From the NCBI GenBank assembly GCA_027307045.1, contig DAHUXR010000039.1, positions 1-38,231 of the forward strand: 38,231 nucleotides of DNA, given 5' to 3'. Numbering within the stretch: the first letter of the stretch is position 1; the number at the start of each line of letters is the position of its first letter. The DNA is from Acidobacteriaceae bacterium (GTDB taxonomy: Bacteria; Acidobacteriota; Terriglobia; Terriglobales; Acidobacteriaceae). Below are positions 1 to 7,674 of this stretch, in pieces. Position numbers and translations under genes: made by a program. Under the pieces are notes generated by a model. That model was not told the origin of the DNA and ran no database searches. It saw nothing but the letters and a program-made list of their open reading frames with translations.

Positions 1-71
1 CTGAATTAAAGATATCTTGCGCTTGTGTCCTGGTCCCTAATTGTGGCACGCAGTGAGCTTGAAGGGTTGGA

Positions 72-461
72 CTACTTTGACTGGCCCCATTGCGGGCTCC
101 ACAGTCCGCGCACTGAGAGGATGACGGAGAAGAGTGCGGTCACGCCGAGAGCGATGATCGTCCAGACGAAGAAGAAGCCTCCGCTGGGCGCCTTTGCCAC
201 CTGAGCGCCAAGACCCGCCCCCTTCATGTGGACGACGGGGATGGCCAGCCCAAGGAGCGACCCGAGAAGGACGATGACATATCCCGATCGCCGTTCGGCG
301 AGCACTAGCGTTCCGTACAGCCACACGACCAGAATGGGTATAGCAATGAGGTTTGAGGCCCCTCCCTTTTCCATCCCGCGGATGATGTCGTCCGACAGGT
401 GAAACGTCGAGAAAAGGATCGAGAGGAGAGACGCGATGGTTAACATAACGTTGTGCTTCAT
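72..461 (-). CDS. Small four-helix inner-membrane protein, last gene of GntR/ABC operon
   Basis: Protein of 129 residues that I cannot assign to a named family. It begins MKHNVMLTIAS and has four hydrophobic segments at about residues 6-22, 36-54, 60-76 and 93-114, so it is probably a four-pass inner-membrane protein. The ATG at 461 is preferred over an upstream start at 527, because GGAG lies about 8 nt before it and the extra upstream residues are basic and unconserved-looking. It lies 71 bp downstream of the ABC permease on the same strand and is probably the last gene of the operon. The position suggests an accessory subunit of the transporter or a protein of the same stress response, but this is inference from context only. 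Confidence 0.72.
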   Translation of the reverse strand: MKHNVMLTIASLLSILFSTFHLSDDIIRGMEKGGASNLIAIPILVVWLYGTLVLAERRSGYVIVLLGSLLGLAIPVVHMKGAGLGAQVAKAPSGGFFFVWTIIALGVTALFSVILSVRGLWSPQWGQSK

Positions 462-532
462 TGAATGTTCTCCGTGTTTCGGCCGACGCTGCGCTTGTCT
501 ACGCCAGCGTTGGAAACAAGACTGCACACGAC

Positions 533-1462
533 TCAGATCGGGCCACGATAGCGGCGCAGCCGTATGGCTATGGCAAGGAACATCGCAGCAACGGCCAGAC
601 CGGCCCAGAGTCCTGGCTGATCAAAGAAATGGTGCGGAATAAGCGTGCTCATGAAATCCGCATTCTTGGACATTGTCATCTCGGGATCCGGTGGCCCCAT
701 CAGCCGTACCTTTAGCAAGGACAGGAAATACGTGGTATTGAAGGCAATTTTTTCCACGCCCCAGATCACGAAGGGCGGCAAGACGGCCCATACAAATGGC
801 GCCCGCGGCGCCGCGGCAGAAACCAGGAGCAGCCAGGCGTAAAGAGGCGCGTACCAGAGCCCGTGAACGGTGAGCATGTGGTAAAAGAGGTCGAGCGTGG
901 AACGAAAGAAAGACTGTTGTGTCCACAGTGCGGCGATGTTTGCGCCGCTCCCCACCAGGACCGTACTGGCCAGCAGCAGCATGACGAACTGCGTGACCAC
1001 CGCGATGGCATAAGAGAGCACCGGGATAATCAACAGCGGAATCGCGAACTTGGAAAGAACGGTGGTGAGATCGGAGACCGGCATCGATTTCCAGAAAAGG
1101 ATGCTGCGATCGCGACGCTCGCCGTAGAGCGCGTCCAGCGAGTAAAAGATTCCCACGACAAGGGCGATCCCCATGATCAGAGCAGCCGATAATTCGTGGG
1201 GCAAGGCGAACGGTTTTTCAACATCCCCCACGCTGATGGCCCACGTGCTGCCATGCATGCGGTGCCGCAGAGCAATCAAATTGATTAGGAAAGCGATCAG
1301 GAAGACGACGGCTGCGGCGAGCGGCGCGATATAAATCAGGCGGTTCTCCCAGAACTCACGTCGTACCGACCAGTAGAAGGATTGGGCGTAAGAGACCGTC
1401 CTGGGAGCGCGTGCCTGCGACCTGAGCGAAGATTCGTTCATGGTGCTTGATGGAGTATTCAT
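533..1462 (-). CDS. ABC-2 type transporter permease
   Basis: Membrane subunit (309 aa) of an ABC transporter, partner of the ATPase encoded just upstream. About six hydrophobic segments are visible, near residues 43-65, 92-112, 140-168, 200-218, 222-240 and 283-302. After the second helix comes ALYGERRDRSILFWKSMPVSD (here residues 111-131), the charged coupling region typical of ABC-2 permeases found beside GntR-regulated ATPases. Its ATG shares four bases (ATGA) with the stop of the ATPase gene, so translation is probably coupled. The substrate cannot be read from the sequence. Relatives in YtrA/YhcG-type operons are linked to cell-envelope stress or antibiotic response. Confidence 0.88.
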   Translation of the reverse strand: MNTPSSTMNESSLRSQARAPRTVSYAQSFYWSVRREFWENRLIYIAPLAAAVVFLIAFLINLIALRHRMHGSTWAISVGDVEKPFALPHELSAALIMGIALVVGIFYSLDALYGERRDRSILFWKSMPVSDLTTVLSKFAIPLLIIPVLSYAIAVVTQFVMLLLASTVLVGSGANIAALWTQQSFFRSTLDLFYHMLTVHGLWYAPLYAWLLLVSAAAPRAPFVWAVLPPFVIWGVEKIAFNTTYFLSLLKVRLMGPPDPEMTMSKNADFMSTLIPHHFFDQPGLWAGLAVAAMFLAIAIRLRRYRGPI

Positions 1463-2334
1463 ACGGCTGCTCCTATGGTCGCGCCTGCATGATTGCCAAC
1501 CACGGCAAAAAACAGGTCCGCGATGCCGGGTGTACGCATTTCTCCAAGCGCGGAGAGTTGCCGACGATCGACACGATCAAACAGCATCACGCTGCGACCA
1601 AGCGTCTCTCGCTCATGAATCGGTTTGAGCGCACGCGCTGCCGCAACCTGCGCGGGATTTACCATGACTTCCACGTAACGTGACTCGATCTCTTCCATGC
1701 TGCAATCCAGCACGATGCGGCCGCGATCCATGAACATAAGATCGGTGAGGACATTCTGGAGCTCGTCCACCTGGTGCGTGGTGACCACGATGGTGCGGTT
1801 GCGGTCGAAGTAGTCATTCAGCAGAGAATCGTAGAATTGTTTGCGATAAAGCAGATCGAGGCCAAGCGTGGGCTCGTCCAGCACCAGCAGTTTCGCGTCG
1901 ATGGCCATCACCAGGGCGAGATGCAACTGGGCCACCATGCCCTTGGAAAGGTGCTTTACCTTGCGGTCGCGGCCGATGGTGGTGCGGGCGAGAAAACTTT
2001 CTGCCTTGGCACGGTCAAAGCGCGGATGCACGCCCGCAACATAGTCGAGCGCCTGGGAAACCTTGATCCAGCGCGGCAGCACCGCGACATCGGCAATGAA
2101 ACAGACATCGCGCGTGAGCTCGTCGCGCTCGGTCCATGGATTACGTCCCAGCACCCGCAGCTCGCCCTGATATGGAGTGAGGCCGAGAATCGCGTTGAGC
2201 GCGGTGGTTTTGCCTGCGCCGTTAGGCCCGATGATGCCAAGGATGCGGCCCTCTTCCACGCGAAAATTGATGCCGCCCAGGGCAACGGTGCTTCCAAACG
2301 ATTTGCGGAGACCGCGAGCTTCTATGCATGCCAT
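1459..2334 (-). CDS. ABC transporter ATP-binding protein (YtrB/YhcG-like)
   Basis: ATPase subunit (291 aa) that would energise the ABC-2 permease encoded immediately downstream. It has Walker A GPNGAGKTT at residues 36-44, a signature LSKGM at 129-133 in place of the classical LSGGQ, Walker B LLVLDEP at 149-155 with a D-loop GLD, and the switch histidine in TTHQ at 187. The Q-loop region reads FIADVAVLP without the usual glutamine, as in EcsA/YtrB-like ATPases. The C-terminal ~80 residues are an accessory domain. The ATG lies 4 bp after the gntR stop with GAGGAG upstream, and the 3' end overlaps the permease start, so gntR, ATPase and permease form one transcript. Confidence 0.93.
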   Translation of the reverse strand: MACIEARGLRKSFGSTVALGGINFRVEEGRILGIIGPNGAGKTTALNAILGLTPYQGELRVLGRNPWTERDELTRDVCFIADVAVLPRWIKVSQALDYVAGVHPRFDRAKAESFLARTTIGRDRKVKHLSKGMVAQLHLALVMAIDAKLLVLDEPTLGLDLLYRKQFYDSLLNDYFDRNRTIVVTTHQVDELQNVLTDLMFMDRGRIVLDCSMEEIESRYVEVMVNPAQVAAARALKPIHERETLGRSVMLFDRVDRRQLSALGEMRTPGIADLFFAVVGNHAGATIGAAV

Positions 2335-2338
2335 AGCG

Positions 2339-2794
2339 TCAGCGCTCCTCTTTTTTAAGCGGATTCGACTCGAGGTTTTTTAAATCGGCGGATTTCGGCG
2401 GCGCGGAATCCCGAGGTGCGGCCTCAGAAGACGAGCGGGCTGCGCCAGCGCCGTTCAGTAGTTCTTCCGCGTTCAGGCCGAGCCGTTGAATGTTGGCGTG
2501 AATCCGGGGCCAGTCTTCGGTCAGAAATTTCTGGCGTTCGCCCTGCAACAGCAAATCTCGCGCGCCGGGATTCACGAACATTCCCATGCCGCGCCTGGTT
2601 TCCACCAGGCCATCATCCACCAATTGCTGATAGCCCTTGAGGACCGTGAGCGGATTGACGCGATATTCGGCGGCAACGGTGCGCACCGAGGGCAGCGGAT
2701 CGCCTTCCTTGAGGACGCCGTCGAGAATCATCGCGACGACGCGGTCCCGCAGCTGGCGGTATATCGGCTGGCTGTCATTCCATTCACGGTCCAT
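2339..2794 (-). CDS. GntR-family transcriptional repressor, YtrA subfamily
   Basis: DNA-binding regulator (151 aa). Residues 10-76 form a winged helix with the GntR signature: PIYRQLRDRV, then GDPLPSVRTVAAEYRVNPLTV, then GLVETRRGMGMFV. The effector part is very short (about 75 residues) and helical, which is the hallmark of the YtrA subfamily that governs ABC transporter operons. The last 35 residues are Ser/Ala/Pro/Lys-rich and probably disordered. It starts 18 bp after the secreted-protein gene and ends 4 bp before the ATPase gene, so it is inside the operon it most likely represses. The perfect palindrome at 3462-3485 over the operon promoter is the obvious operator candidate. Confidence 0.92.
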   Translation of the reverse strand: MDREWNDSQPIYRQLRDRVVAMILDGVLKEGDPLPSVRTVAAEYRVNPLTVLKGYQQLVDDGLVETRRGMGMFVNPGARDLLLQGERQKFLTEDWPRIHANIQRLGLNAEELLNGAGAARSSSEAAPRDSAPPKSADLKNLESNPLKKEER

Positions 2795-2812
2795 CAGGTT
2801 TTCCAGTTACCC

Positions 2813-3427
2813 CTAGCGGGCGGCCGTTTGTTGATTCACGCGCTGCAAATCCATGTGCGCGTGCATCAACTTGTCGCCCTTCATCTTAAAGGTCCAGTCC
2901 TCGGTGTGATGGTTCGCGTCAATAAAAGTGAAGACCGCGTGTTCCATATGGCCGTACTGCGTGTTGCCGGCGACGTCAAGAAAATCGAATTCCAGGGTCT
3001 TCCCGTCCGGCGACGTCCGGGCCGCCATGCGGGGCCGGTTTCCGGCGTCACAATAATGCGTGAGGACCAGGCGATCATTATCCAGATAAAACATGGTAAC
3101 TGGATGGTCGTACTTGGTGGGATCTTTCCCGGCAAGCTCGCCCATCTCATGCACCAGCGCGTTGCCGCGGGAGGTCACGCGCAGAGAAACATCACCGATT
3201 GCGCCATTGCCCATTTCTTTCATCGGCGGGTCGGTGGTGACTGTGGCGTGCCAAATCCCGGCGAGAGTTTTAAGTCGATCGAAAGATTTTTGTGCGTCAG
3301 ATTTTGGCGCGTCGGATTGTGTAGCAGCATGCTTGTGCGCGTCTGCCTGGGCAAAGGCGACGGTGGATATGGACAGCAGAAGGGTCGACATGAGAACAAC
3401 GGGAAGCGTAATGCGAAGCGATTTCAT
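2813..3427 (-). CDS. Secreted protein of unknown function, lipocalin-like GxW motif
   Basis: Exported protein (204 aa), first gene of the GntR/ABC operon. The N-terminus is a clear Sec signal peptide (MKSLRITLPVVLMSTLLLS) with a probable cut after AFA at residue 26, then a His/Ala/Lys-rich linker to about residue 47. The mature domain opens with LAGIWHA, resembling the GxW start of small beta-barrel (lipocalin/DUF1579-like) proteins, and continues as alternating beta-strand sequence. I cannot name a ligand. AAGGAG lies about 8 nt before the ATG. Its place at the head of a YtrA-type operon suggests a periplasmic binding or sensing partner of the transporter, which is inference. Confidence 0.8.
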   Translation of the reverse strand: MKSLRITLPVVLMSTLLLSISTVAFAQADAHKHAATQSDAPKSDAQKSFDRLKTLAGIWHATVTTDPPMKEMGNGAIGDVSLRVTSRGNALVHEMGELAGKDPTKYDHPVTMFYLDNDRLVLTHYCDAGNRPRMAARTSPDGKTLEFDFLDVAGNTQYGHMEHAVFTFIDANHHTEDWTFKMKGDKLMHAHMDLQRVNQQTAAR

Positions 3428-3461
3428 CTTGAATCTCCTTCGAGCGGCTGAGCCGCCGTAC

Positions 3462-3485
3462 AGTGTTATAGTTAACTATAACACT
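3462..3485 (-). promoter_or_regulatory. Perfect 24-bp palindrome, candidate GntR operator
   Basis: The half-site AGTGTTATAGTT is followed directly by its exact reverse complement, 24 bp without a mismatch. It lies 35 bp upstream of the ATG of the secreted-protein gene, where the -10 element and transcription start of the operon should be. GntR regulators bind inverted repeats whose ends are GT and AC, as here. Binding by the gntR product of the same operon would block transcription. The assignment to that regulator is inference; the palindrome itself is certain. Confidence 0.75.
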
Positions 3486-3493
3486 AATACATA

Positions 3494-3499
3494 TGTCAA
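3494..3499 (-). promoter_or_regulatory. -35 box TTGACA of the secreted protein/gntR/ABC operon
   Basis: On the minus strand a consensus TTGACA is followed, about 17-18 bp later, by GTTAAC/TTAACT inside the 24-bp palindrome, which is the expected -10 position. The -10 is poor while the -35 is perfect. Transcription would start within or just after the palindrome and give a leader of roughly 30-40 nt containing the short inverted repeat GCGGCTGAGCCGC and then AAGGAG. Confidence 0.55.
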
Positions 3500-3618
3500 T
3501 GGTATTTTTTAGGGATAATGCATCTGATTACAAACAAAAGGTTTAGTGGAAAAACAGCGCCACTGATCATACGCGCCGATGACTATTACAAGCAGCTACG
3601 AGGCAGATTTCCGGAGGT

Positions 3619-4092
3619 TTACGCATCTTCCGGAGCAGGGAGCACGGCGTTTCTGCTCCACAGTGAGAGCACAAGGCCGACGATCATCGCGGCCAGCAGT
3701 ATGAGGTTGACGTAACTTCCCGGCGCCGTTCCTGACCTTGCAACGGACAGGAAGTGAAGGACCAACTTTCTGCCCAGATGTTCCAGCAGCAGGAACGCAA
3801 ACATCAGCGGAACCATGGCGCGATATCGGAACAAAACCAGCGTGCAGACCAGGCAGATCATCAAATGGGCCAGCCCCCAGATGGCGAACATTGAAATGAT
3901 CGTTCCGGCCGCGGCGGGCGGGAATGTGTCCAGGGGGATTCCATCGGCTGAAGTGGCGATTTTGTGGCCGAGAAAGATGGAGTTTACGCTCATGGCCGTC
4001 TTCATCAGCACGATCAGCCCAAAGAGCCACAGCGCAAACTTGTGCCCGCGATAAGTGTTGTCAATGCGCTTGGGAAAAAGCTGGTTGAACAT
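3619..4092 (-). CDS. Four-helix membrane protein of unknown function
   Basis: Integral membrane protein (157 aa) not recognised as a named family. It has hydrophobic segments at about residues 19-38, 62-90, 93-112 and 126-145, with a hydrophilic loop (about 41-58) between the first two, and ends in an acidic PAPEDA tail. GAGGAG 6 nt before the ATG supports the start. It is a single gene, with 133 bp between its stop and the -35 region of the next operon on the left, and it is divergent from the methyltransferase gene on the right, sharing a 268-bp upstream region. No neighbour gives a clue to function. Confidence 0.75.
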   Translation of the reverse strand: MFNQLFPKRIDNTYRGHKFALWLFGLIVLMKTAMSVNSIFLGHKIATSADGIPLDTFPPAAAGTIISMFAIWGLAHLMICLVCTLVLFRYRAMVPLMFAFLLLEHLGRKLVLHFLSVARSGTAPGSYVNLILLAAMIVGLVLSLWSRNAVLPAPEDA

Positions 4093-4360
4093 GGTGGCTC
4101 CTCTGAATTGGCAATGCCTGGCACTCTATTCCTTAGTCTGCTACGGAGGGGCGCAGACAGTGGTTCCATGTTTCGCGGCATAAAGCAGAAACGTTTACCG
4201 ACGCCGTCCCAAAAGCCCCCGTGCCCTACGCGATCCCACATAAGCGTCAATTTAGGTCATCTGCCGTGTTCGGAGGGAAAGCTCTTGCGAAGGTTTTGTG
4301 TTCATGGCTACAATCCGAATCATCCGATTGGGGATTTAAGCTGCTGAAGGACTTGGGTTC

Positions 4361-5365
4361 ATGAGCTTGTTGGGAACGCTGTTTCGTGACACCTCTCCTA
4401 TTCGTGGAGATGAGCCCGCCTGGGAACGCGAACTCAAACAATGCGAAGAGAGTTCATGGGCGACATTGAGAAATCTGGGAGCGCAAAAGCGCCATCATCT
4501 CTCCGAACGCACAACATACGTACTGAGCGATGTAATGAAGTGGCTGGCCGATCTCCCGGCAAACTCAATCCATGCAGTTGTTACTGACCCGCCATATGGA
4601 ATGATCGAGTATGAAGATAAGAACCATGCCAAGCTGCGGAAAGGGCGGGGGGGAGTTTGGAGGATTCCTCCCAGTTTCGATGGCGCCAAGCGTAGGCCTG
4701 TGCCGAGATTCACTGTCCTGTCTAAAGAGGAAATTGTTAATCTTCATGGATTCTTCAGCTCGGTAGCATACGGCATCTTGAAGGCCCTGGTTCCGGGAGG
4801 GCATGTTTTCGTCGCATCGAATCCGCTGGTTTCCACCATGACTTTTCATGCATTTATGGAGTCTGGATTTGAAAAGCGCGGTGAAGTAATACGATTGGTA
4901 CAAACGTTGCGCGGAGGAGACCGCCCGAAAGGCGCTGAAGAAGAATTTTCCGATCTTAGCGTAATGCCAAGGTCATGCTGGGAACCATGGGGCGTCTTCC
5001 GGAAGCCCTTCGAGGGAACGGTCGCAGAAAATCTGCGCGCGTGGGGGACAGGCGCATTGCGACGCATTTCAGACGTGGAACCATTCAAAGATGTAATCCA
5101 GTGCTCTCCCACAAGATCACCGGAAAAAGATATCGCACCTCATCCTTCATTAAAGCCGCAGAGATTTATGCGCAAGCTTGTGCGAGCAGCACTGCCGTTG
5201 GGAATAGGAATCATCCTCGACCCATTCGCAGGCTCAGGGGCGACACTGGCCGCGGCGGAGGCCGTTGGATCAAGGGCCATCGGCACCGACTCAGATCAGG
5301 AATATTTTGCAATGGCGAAACAAGCCTTCCGCGCCCTCTCCAGCATGCCCACCGAAAAAGGCTGA
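4361..5365 (+). CDS. Beta-class DNA methyltransferase of a type II R-M system
   Basis: Site-specific DNA amino-methyltransferase (334 aa), probably making N6-methyladenine or N4-methylcytosine to protect host DNA. The catalytic motif IV, TDPPYG, is at residues 75-80. HPSLKP (261-266) and the SAM-binding motif I DPFAGSGAT (287-295) lie near the C-terminus, followed by an acidic TDSD. Motif IV before motif I defines the beta class. The region between (about 90-250) would hold the target recognition domain. GAAGGA 9 nt before the ATG supports the start. The nuclease gene begins 7 bp after its stop, so the pair forms a compact R-M operon. The recognition sequence cannot be read. Confidence 0.93.
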   Translation: MSLLGTLFRDTSPIRGDEPAWERELKQCEESSWATLRNLGAQKRHHLSERTTYVLSDVMKWLADLPANSIHAVVTDPPYGMIEYEDKNHAKLRKGRGGVWRIPPSFDGAKRRPVPRFTVLSKEEIVNLHGFFSSVAYGILKALVPGGHVFVASNPLVSTMTFHAFMESGFEKRGEVIRLVQTLRGGDRPKGAEEEFSDLSVMPRSCWEPWGVFRKPFEGTVAENLRAWGTGALRRISDVEPFKDVIQCSPTRSPEKDIAPHPSLKPQRFMRKLVRAALPLGIGIILDPFAGSGATLAAAEAVGSRAIGTDSDQEYFAMAKQAFRALSSMPTEKG

Positions 5366-5372
5366 CACATCA

Positions 5373-5999
5373 ATGCCAATCGTTCGCAACGAGCCTGATG
5401 CCACAAAGTTCAACCAGAGGGTCAGGCTGCCGTTCGAGCTCCGTTTGAAAGACTTTGAATTAGCGATGCAGGATGTTTATGACTTCTTTTACGACGTAAA
5501 CGTTTTGCTATCAAGCAAGGGGTTGCAACGCCTAGATGACATGCTGAGACCGGCGATTATGTCCGGTTTACTTTCCGACATGATCAGCGCAAGCATGGCC
5601 AAGCACTCAAGAACATTGGTACAGAACCAATATTTCAATGGCCATCCCGATTTATTGGTACAGGGCCGCTACCCCAACGATGGCGTTAAGGCTGGTTCAG
5701 ATGGAGTGGAAATCAAGACAACCCGTAAGGCCGGCGGAGCCGTGGATACCCATGGCGCTCGCGACCAGTGGATGTGCGTGTTCGTTTACAGAATTGACAA
5801 TGAGACTGAGCCGGCGGTTGCGCGCACGGCGATGACATTCACAGAGGTTTATCTTGGTCAGGTCACCGTTGCCGATTTTCGGAGGAACGCAAGGGGACCT
5901 TTAGGCACGAGAACGGCAACCTTGGACCGGCAGGGGATTTTGAAGCTCAGGGCGAACTGGATCTACCGGATAAAACCTGAAATCCAGGACGAGATCTAA
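5373..5999 (+). CDS. PD-(D/E)xK type II restriction endonuclease
   Basis: Predicted restriction enzyme (208 aa) that cuts DNA not protected by the adjacent methyltransferase. The catalytic signature is HPDLLV at residues 91-96 (D93) followed by GVEIKTTRK at 111-119 (E113, K115), giving a PD-x19-ExK arrangement, with a further polar patch ARDQW at 129-133. The N-terminal 80 residues are helical and the C-terminal part may bind DNA. I do not recognise the specific family or cutting site. The in-frame upstream extension to 5265 overlaps the methyltransferase gene and looks artificial; ATG 5373 lies 7 bp after its stop. Function rests on the motif plus the pairing. Confidence 0.83.
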   Translation: MPIVRNEPDATKFNQRVRLPFELRLKDFELAMQDVYDFFYDVNVLLSSKGLQRLDDMLRPAIMSGLLSDMISASMAKHSRTLVQNQYFNGHPDLLVQGRYPNDGVKAGSDGVEIKTTRKAGGAVDTHGARDQWMCVFVYRIDNETEPAVARTAMTFTEVYLGQVTVADFRRNARGPLGTRTATLDRQGILKLRANWIYRIKPEIQDEI

Positions 6000-6230
6000 T
6001 TCTCTTCAGAAATCGCCCTGGCAGCCTCCACATCACGTTCCCGCCCTTCCGTCCAGCGGGCAGTAATTACTTTCGTCACCGACCTTCGGACTCTAACTAA
6101 CTGACTTTTCCCGTGATAAAAATGAGTTAACGATCTGCCATTGCCGCTTCGTGTGTCATCCGTCTCCCCGCAAAAATTTTGGAGTTGAGCCGTTTCCGGG
6201 AATAAACCCGGCCGGTCAGGGGTGATCTTG

Positions 6231-7223
6231 ATGCGCTACGTTGGATTCTTGTTCTCAATTGCCGCACTCAGTGTGCTCAGCGCATGCGGCGGCACGCACT
6301 CTTTAAGCGTTGGCACCAATCCTAATAGCTCCTCTAGTGCCGGCCATACTGTTGCTGATGGTGTGACGTCCAAAGAGACGCCGTTGGCCACGGCCCGTCC
6401 GGTCGCGAAGATTACTTCTCCTTCTCCGGCTGACAAGCTGATCGCGCTTACGTTTGACGATGGTCCCCGGCCGTATGTTCTGTTCGGCGGCAAGACGGTC
6501 CATCCTGGTCCGGGCCTGGTTGATATCCTCGACCAGAATGGAGTGAAGGCGACGTTTTTTGTCGTCGGCTGGCGGCTTACTCCCAAGACATGGGGCGAAC
6601 CCCGGCATGAAGAAGATATCGGCGTTAGCTGCATTGACGCGGCAGAGCAACTGATCCGGCGCGGCCATGAGCTGGAAGACCACACTTATAGCCACCTGGA
6701 ACTGCGCACGGCGGAAAAGAAAAATGGCGAGCAGTGGGTGATGCATGACGTGGATCGCGGAGCGCAGGCCATCAAGGCCGTGACCGGCACGCAGCCCCGG
6801 TATGTGCGCCCTCCGGACTGGATCCTGACAGATGACGCGCGCCGCGACCTGCAGAAGCAAGGCTATCGCGTGCTGACCATTTCATCTGAAAATCCCATCG
6901 CGCTGCGCGACGTGAACTCGCTCGACTATCTGTGCGCCGGCAAAGCTGTGGGATGCCCTAAGCCCTCTCTGCCTGACGCAGTATTGCAGCAGATAGAGCA
7001 GCGCGAGAAAAAAGGCACCTACACGCACATTCTCGCCTTCCATGAGCTTTCGACTACCGCAGCCATCATGCCGCGCCTGATCACCGATCTCAAAGCGCGT
7101 GGATATCGCTTTGTTACGCTGACCGAGTACATGAAGCTGGTTGAATCGAAGCCGGGTGAGACGATGAGGCAGACGACGGCGGACGTCAAGCAACCGACGA
7201 GTGTTGCCGCTTTGAGGCGCTAG
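6231..7223 (+). CDS. Lipoprotein polysaccharide deacetylase (CE4, NodB-like)
   Basis: Metal-dependent deacetylase (330 aa) acting on N- or O-acetylated sugars in the envelope. Residues 1-19 are a lipoprotein signal with lipobox LSAC (C19), followed by a Ser/Thr-rich linker to about residue 60. CE4 motifs are LTFDDGP (73-79, catalytic and metal Asp), HTYSH (151-155, metal His), RPPDW (193-197) and a late His in AFHE (271). The spacing between the first two motifs is longer than in classical NodB domains, with an insertion around 80-95 and 117-135. RPPDW lacks the usual Gly of RPPYG. ATG 6231 is chosen over GTG 6222 because AGGGGTG sits just before it. It stands alone, with 231 bp upstream. Confidence 0.9.
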   Translation: MRYVGFLFSIAALSVLSACGGTHSLSVGTNPNSSSSAGHTVADGVTSKETPLATARPVAKITSPSPADKLIALTFDDGPRPYVLFGGKTVHPGPGLVDILDQNGVKATFFVVGWRLTPKTWGEPRHEEDIGVSCIDAAEQLIRRGHELEDHTYSHLELRTAEKKNGEQWVMHDVDRGAQAIKAVTGTQPRYVRPPDWILTDDARRDLQKQGYRVLTISSENPIALRDVNSLDYLCAGKAVGCPKPSLPDAVLQQIEQREKKGTYTHILAFHELSTTAAIMPRLITDLKARGYRFVTLTEYMKLVESKPGETMRQTTADVKQPTSVAALRR

Positions 7224-7341
7224 CCATCGATGCGCAAAAATTGAATGCGATTTCTTGGCGTTCTCTCAATATATGTTGGAGCGTAGCCAGTGGGCTCCGC
7301 GATCTGGTTCTGAGTGTAATCGTCTGTCAACAACGGTAATG

Positions 7342-7545
7342 CTATTGTGTTGGAGAAGCCTTGCGCGTTGCGCGAAATAGTTGCCAGGCCCCGTATGAAA
7401 AGAGTGCATAGAGGAGGCCTGCTCCTAGGCACGCGAGTTTCCAGCCGATGACTGGTTCCTCAATGCACCAGAGGACTGAACGCAAGGATTGAATGGCCAT
7501 GATGACCATCCATATCAGCCAGAAGCCTACTTGAAATCGCTTCAC
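7342..7545 (-). CDS. Small two-helix membrane protein (67 aa)
   Basis: Very small hydrophobic protein with predicted membrane helices at about residues 7-25 and 35-57 and a basic C-terminal tail RATRKASPTQ. It begins with GTG at 7545. The case for it is the strong Shine-Dalgarno ACGGAGGA about 6 nt before the GTG. The in-frame composition is also protein-like, with Trp-rich helices. No family is recognised. It is convergent with the deacetylase gene and 129 bp downstream of the NagX-like gene. Confidence 0.55.
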   Translation of the reverse strand: MKRFQVGFWLIWMVIMAIQSLRSVLWCIEEPVIGWKLACLGAGLLYALFSYGAWQLFRATRKASPTQ

Positions 7546-7674
7546 TGCATTCCTCCGTTGCTGCTGTTCTGCGCCTGCACCGATTTATTCTGCTTCCTTG
7601 ACTGGCTTTCGGCAAGAGGTCTCACCTGAGAGTTTCATCAATCGCGAGGCGTCTAGCAACATTTGCCAAAGTAT

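Noticed and set aside
2486..3451. Long plus-strand open frame of 321 codons
   Set aside because: It lies fully opposite the secreted-protein and gntR genes, has no ribosome site, and its composition is that of an antisense shadow.
3518..3715. Plus-strand frame of 65 codons
   Set aside because: Mostly opposite the four-helix membrane protein gene and lacks a ribosome site.
4247..4441. Minus-strand frame across the methyltransferase start
   Set aside because: Overlaps the promoter and start of the methyltransferase gene and has no coding features.
6196..6211. CCGGG-AATAAA-CCCGG inverted repeat before the deacetylase gene
   Set aside because: Only five base pairs and no clear link to a promoter; too weak to call.
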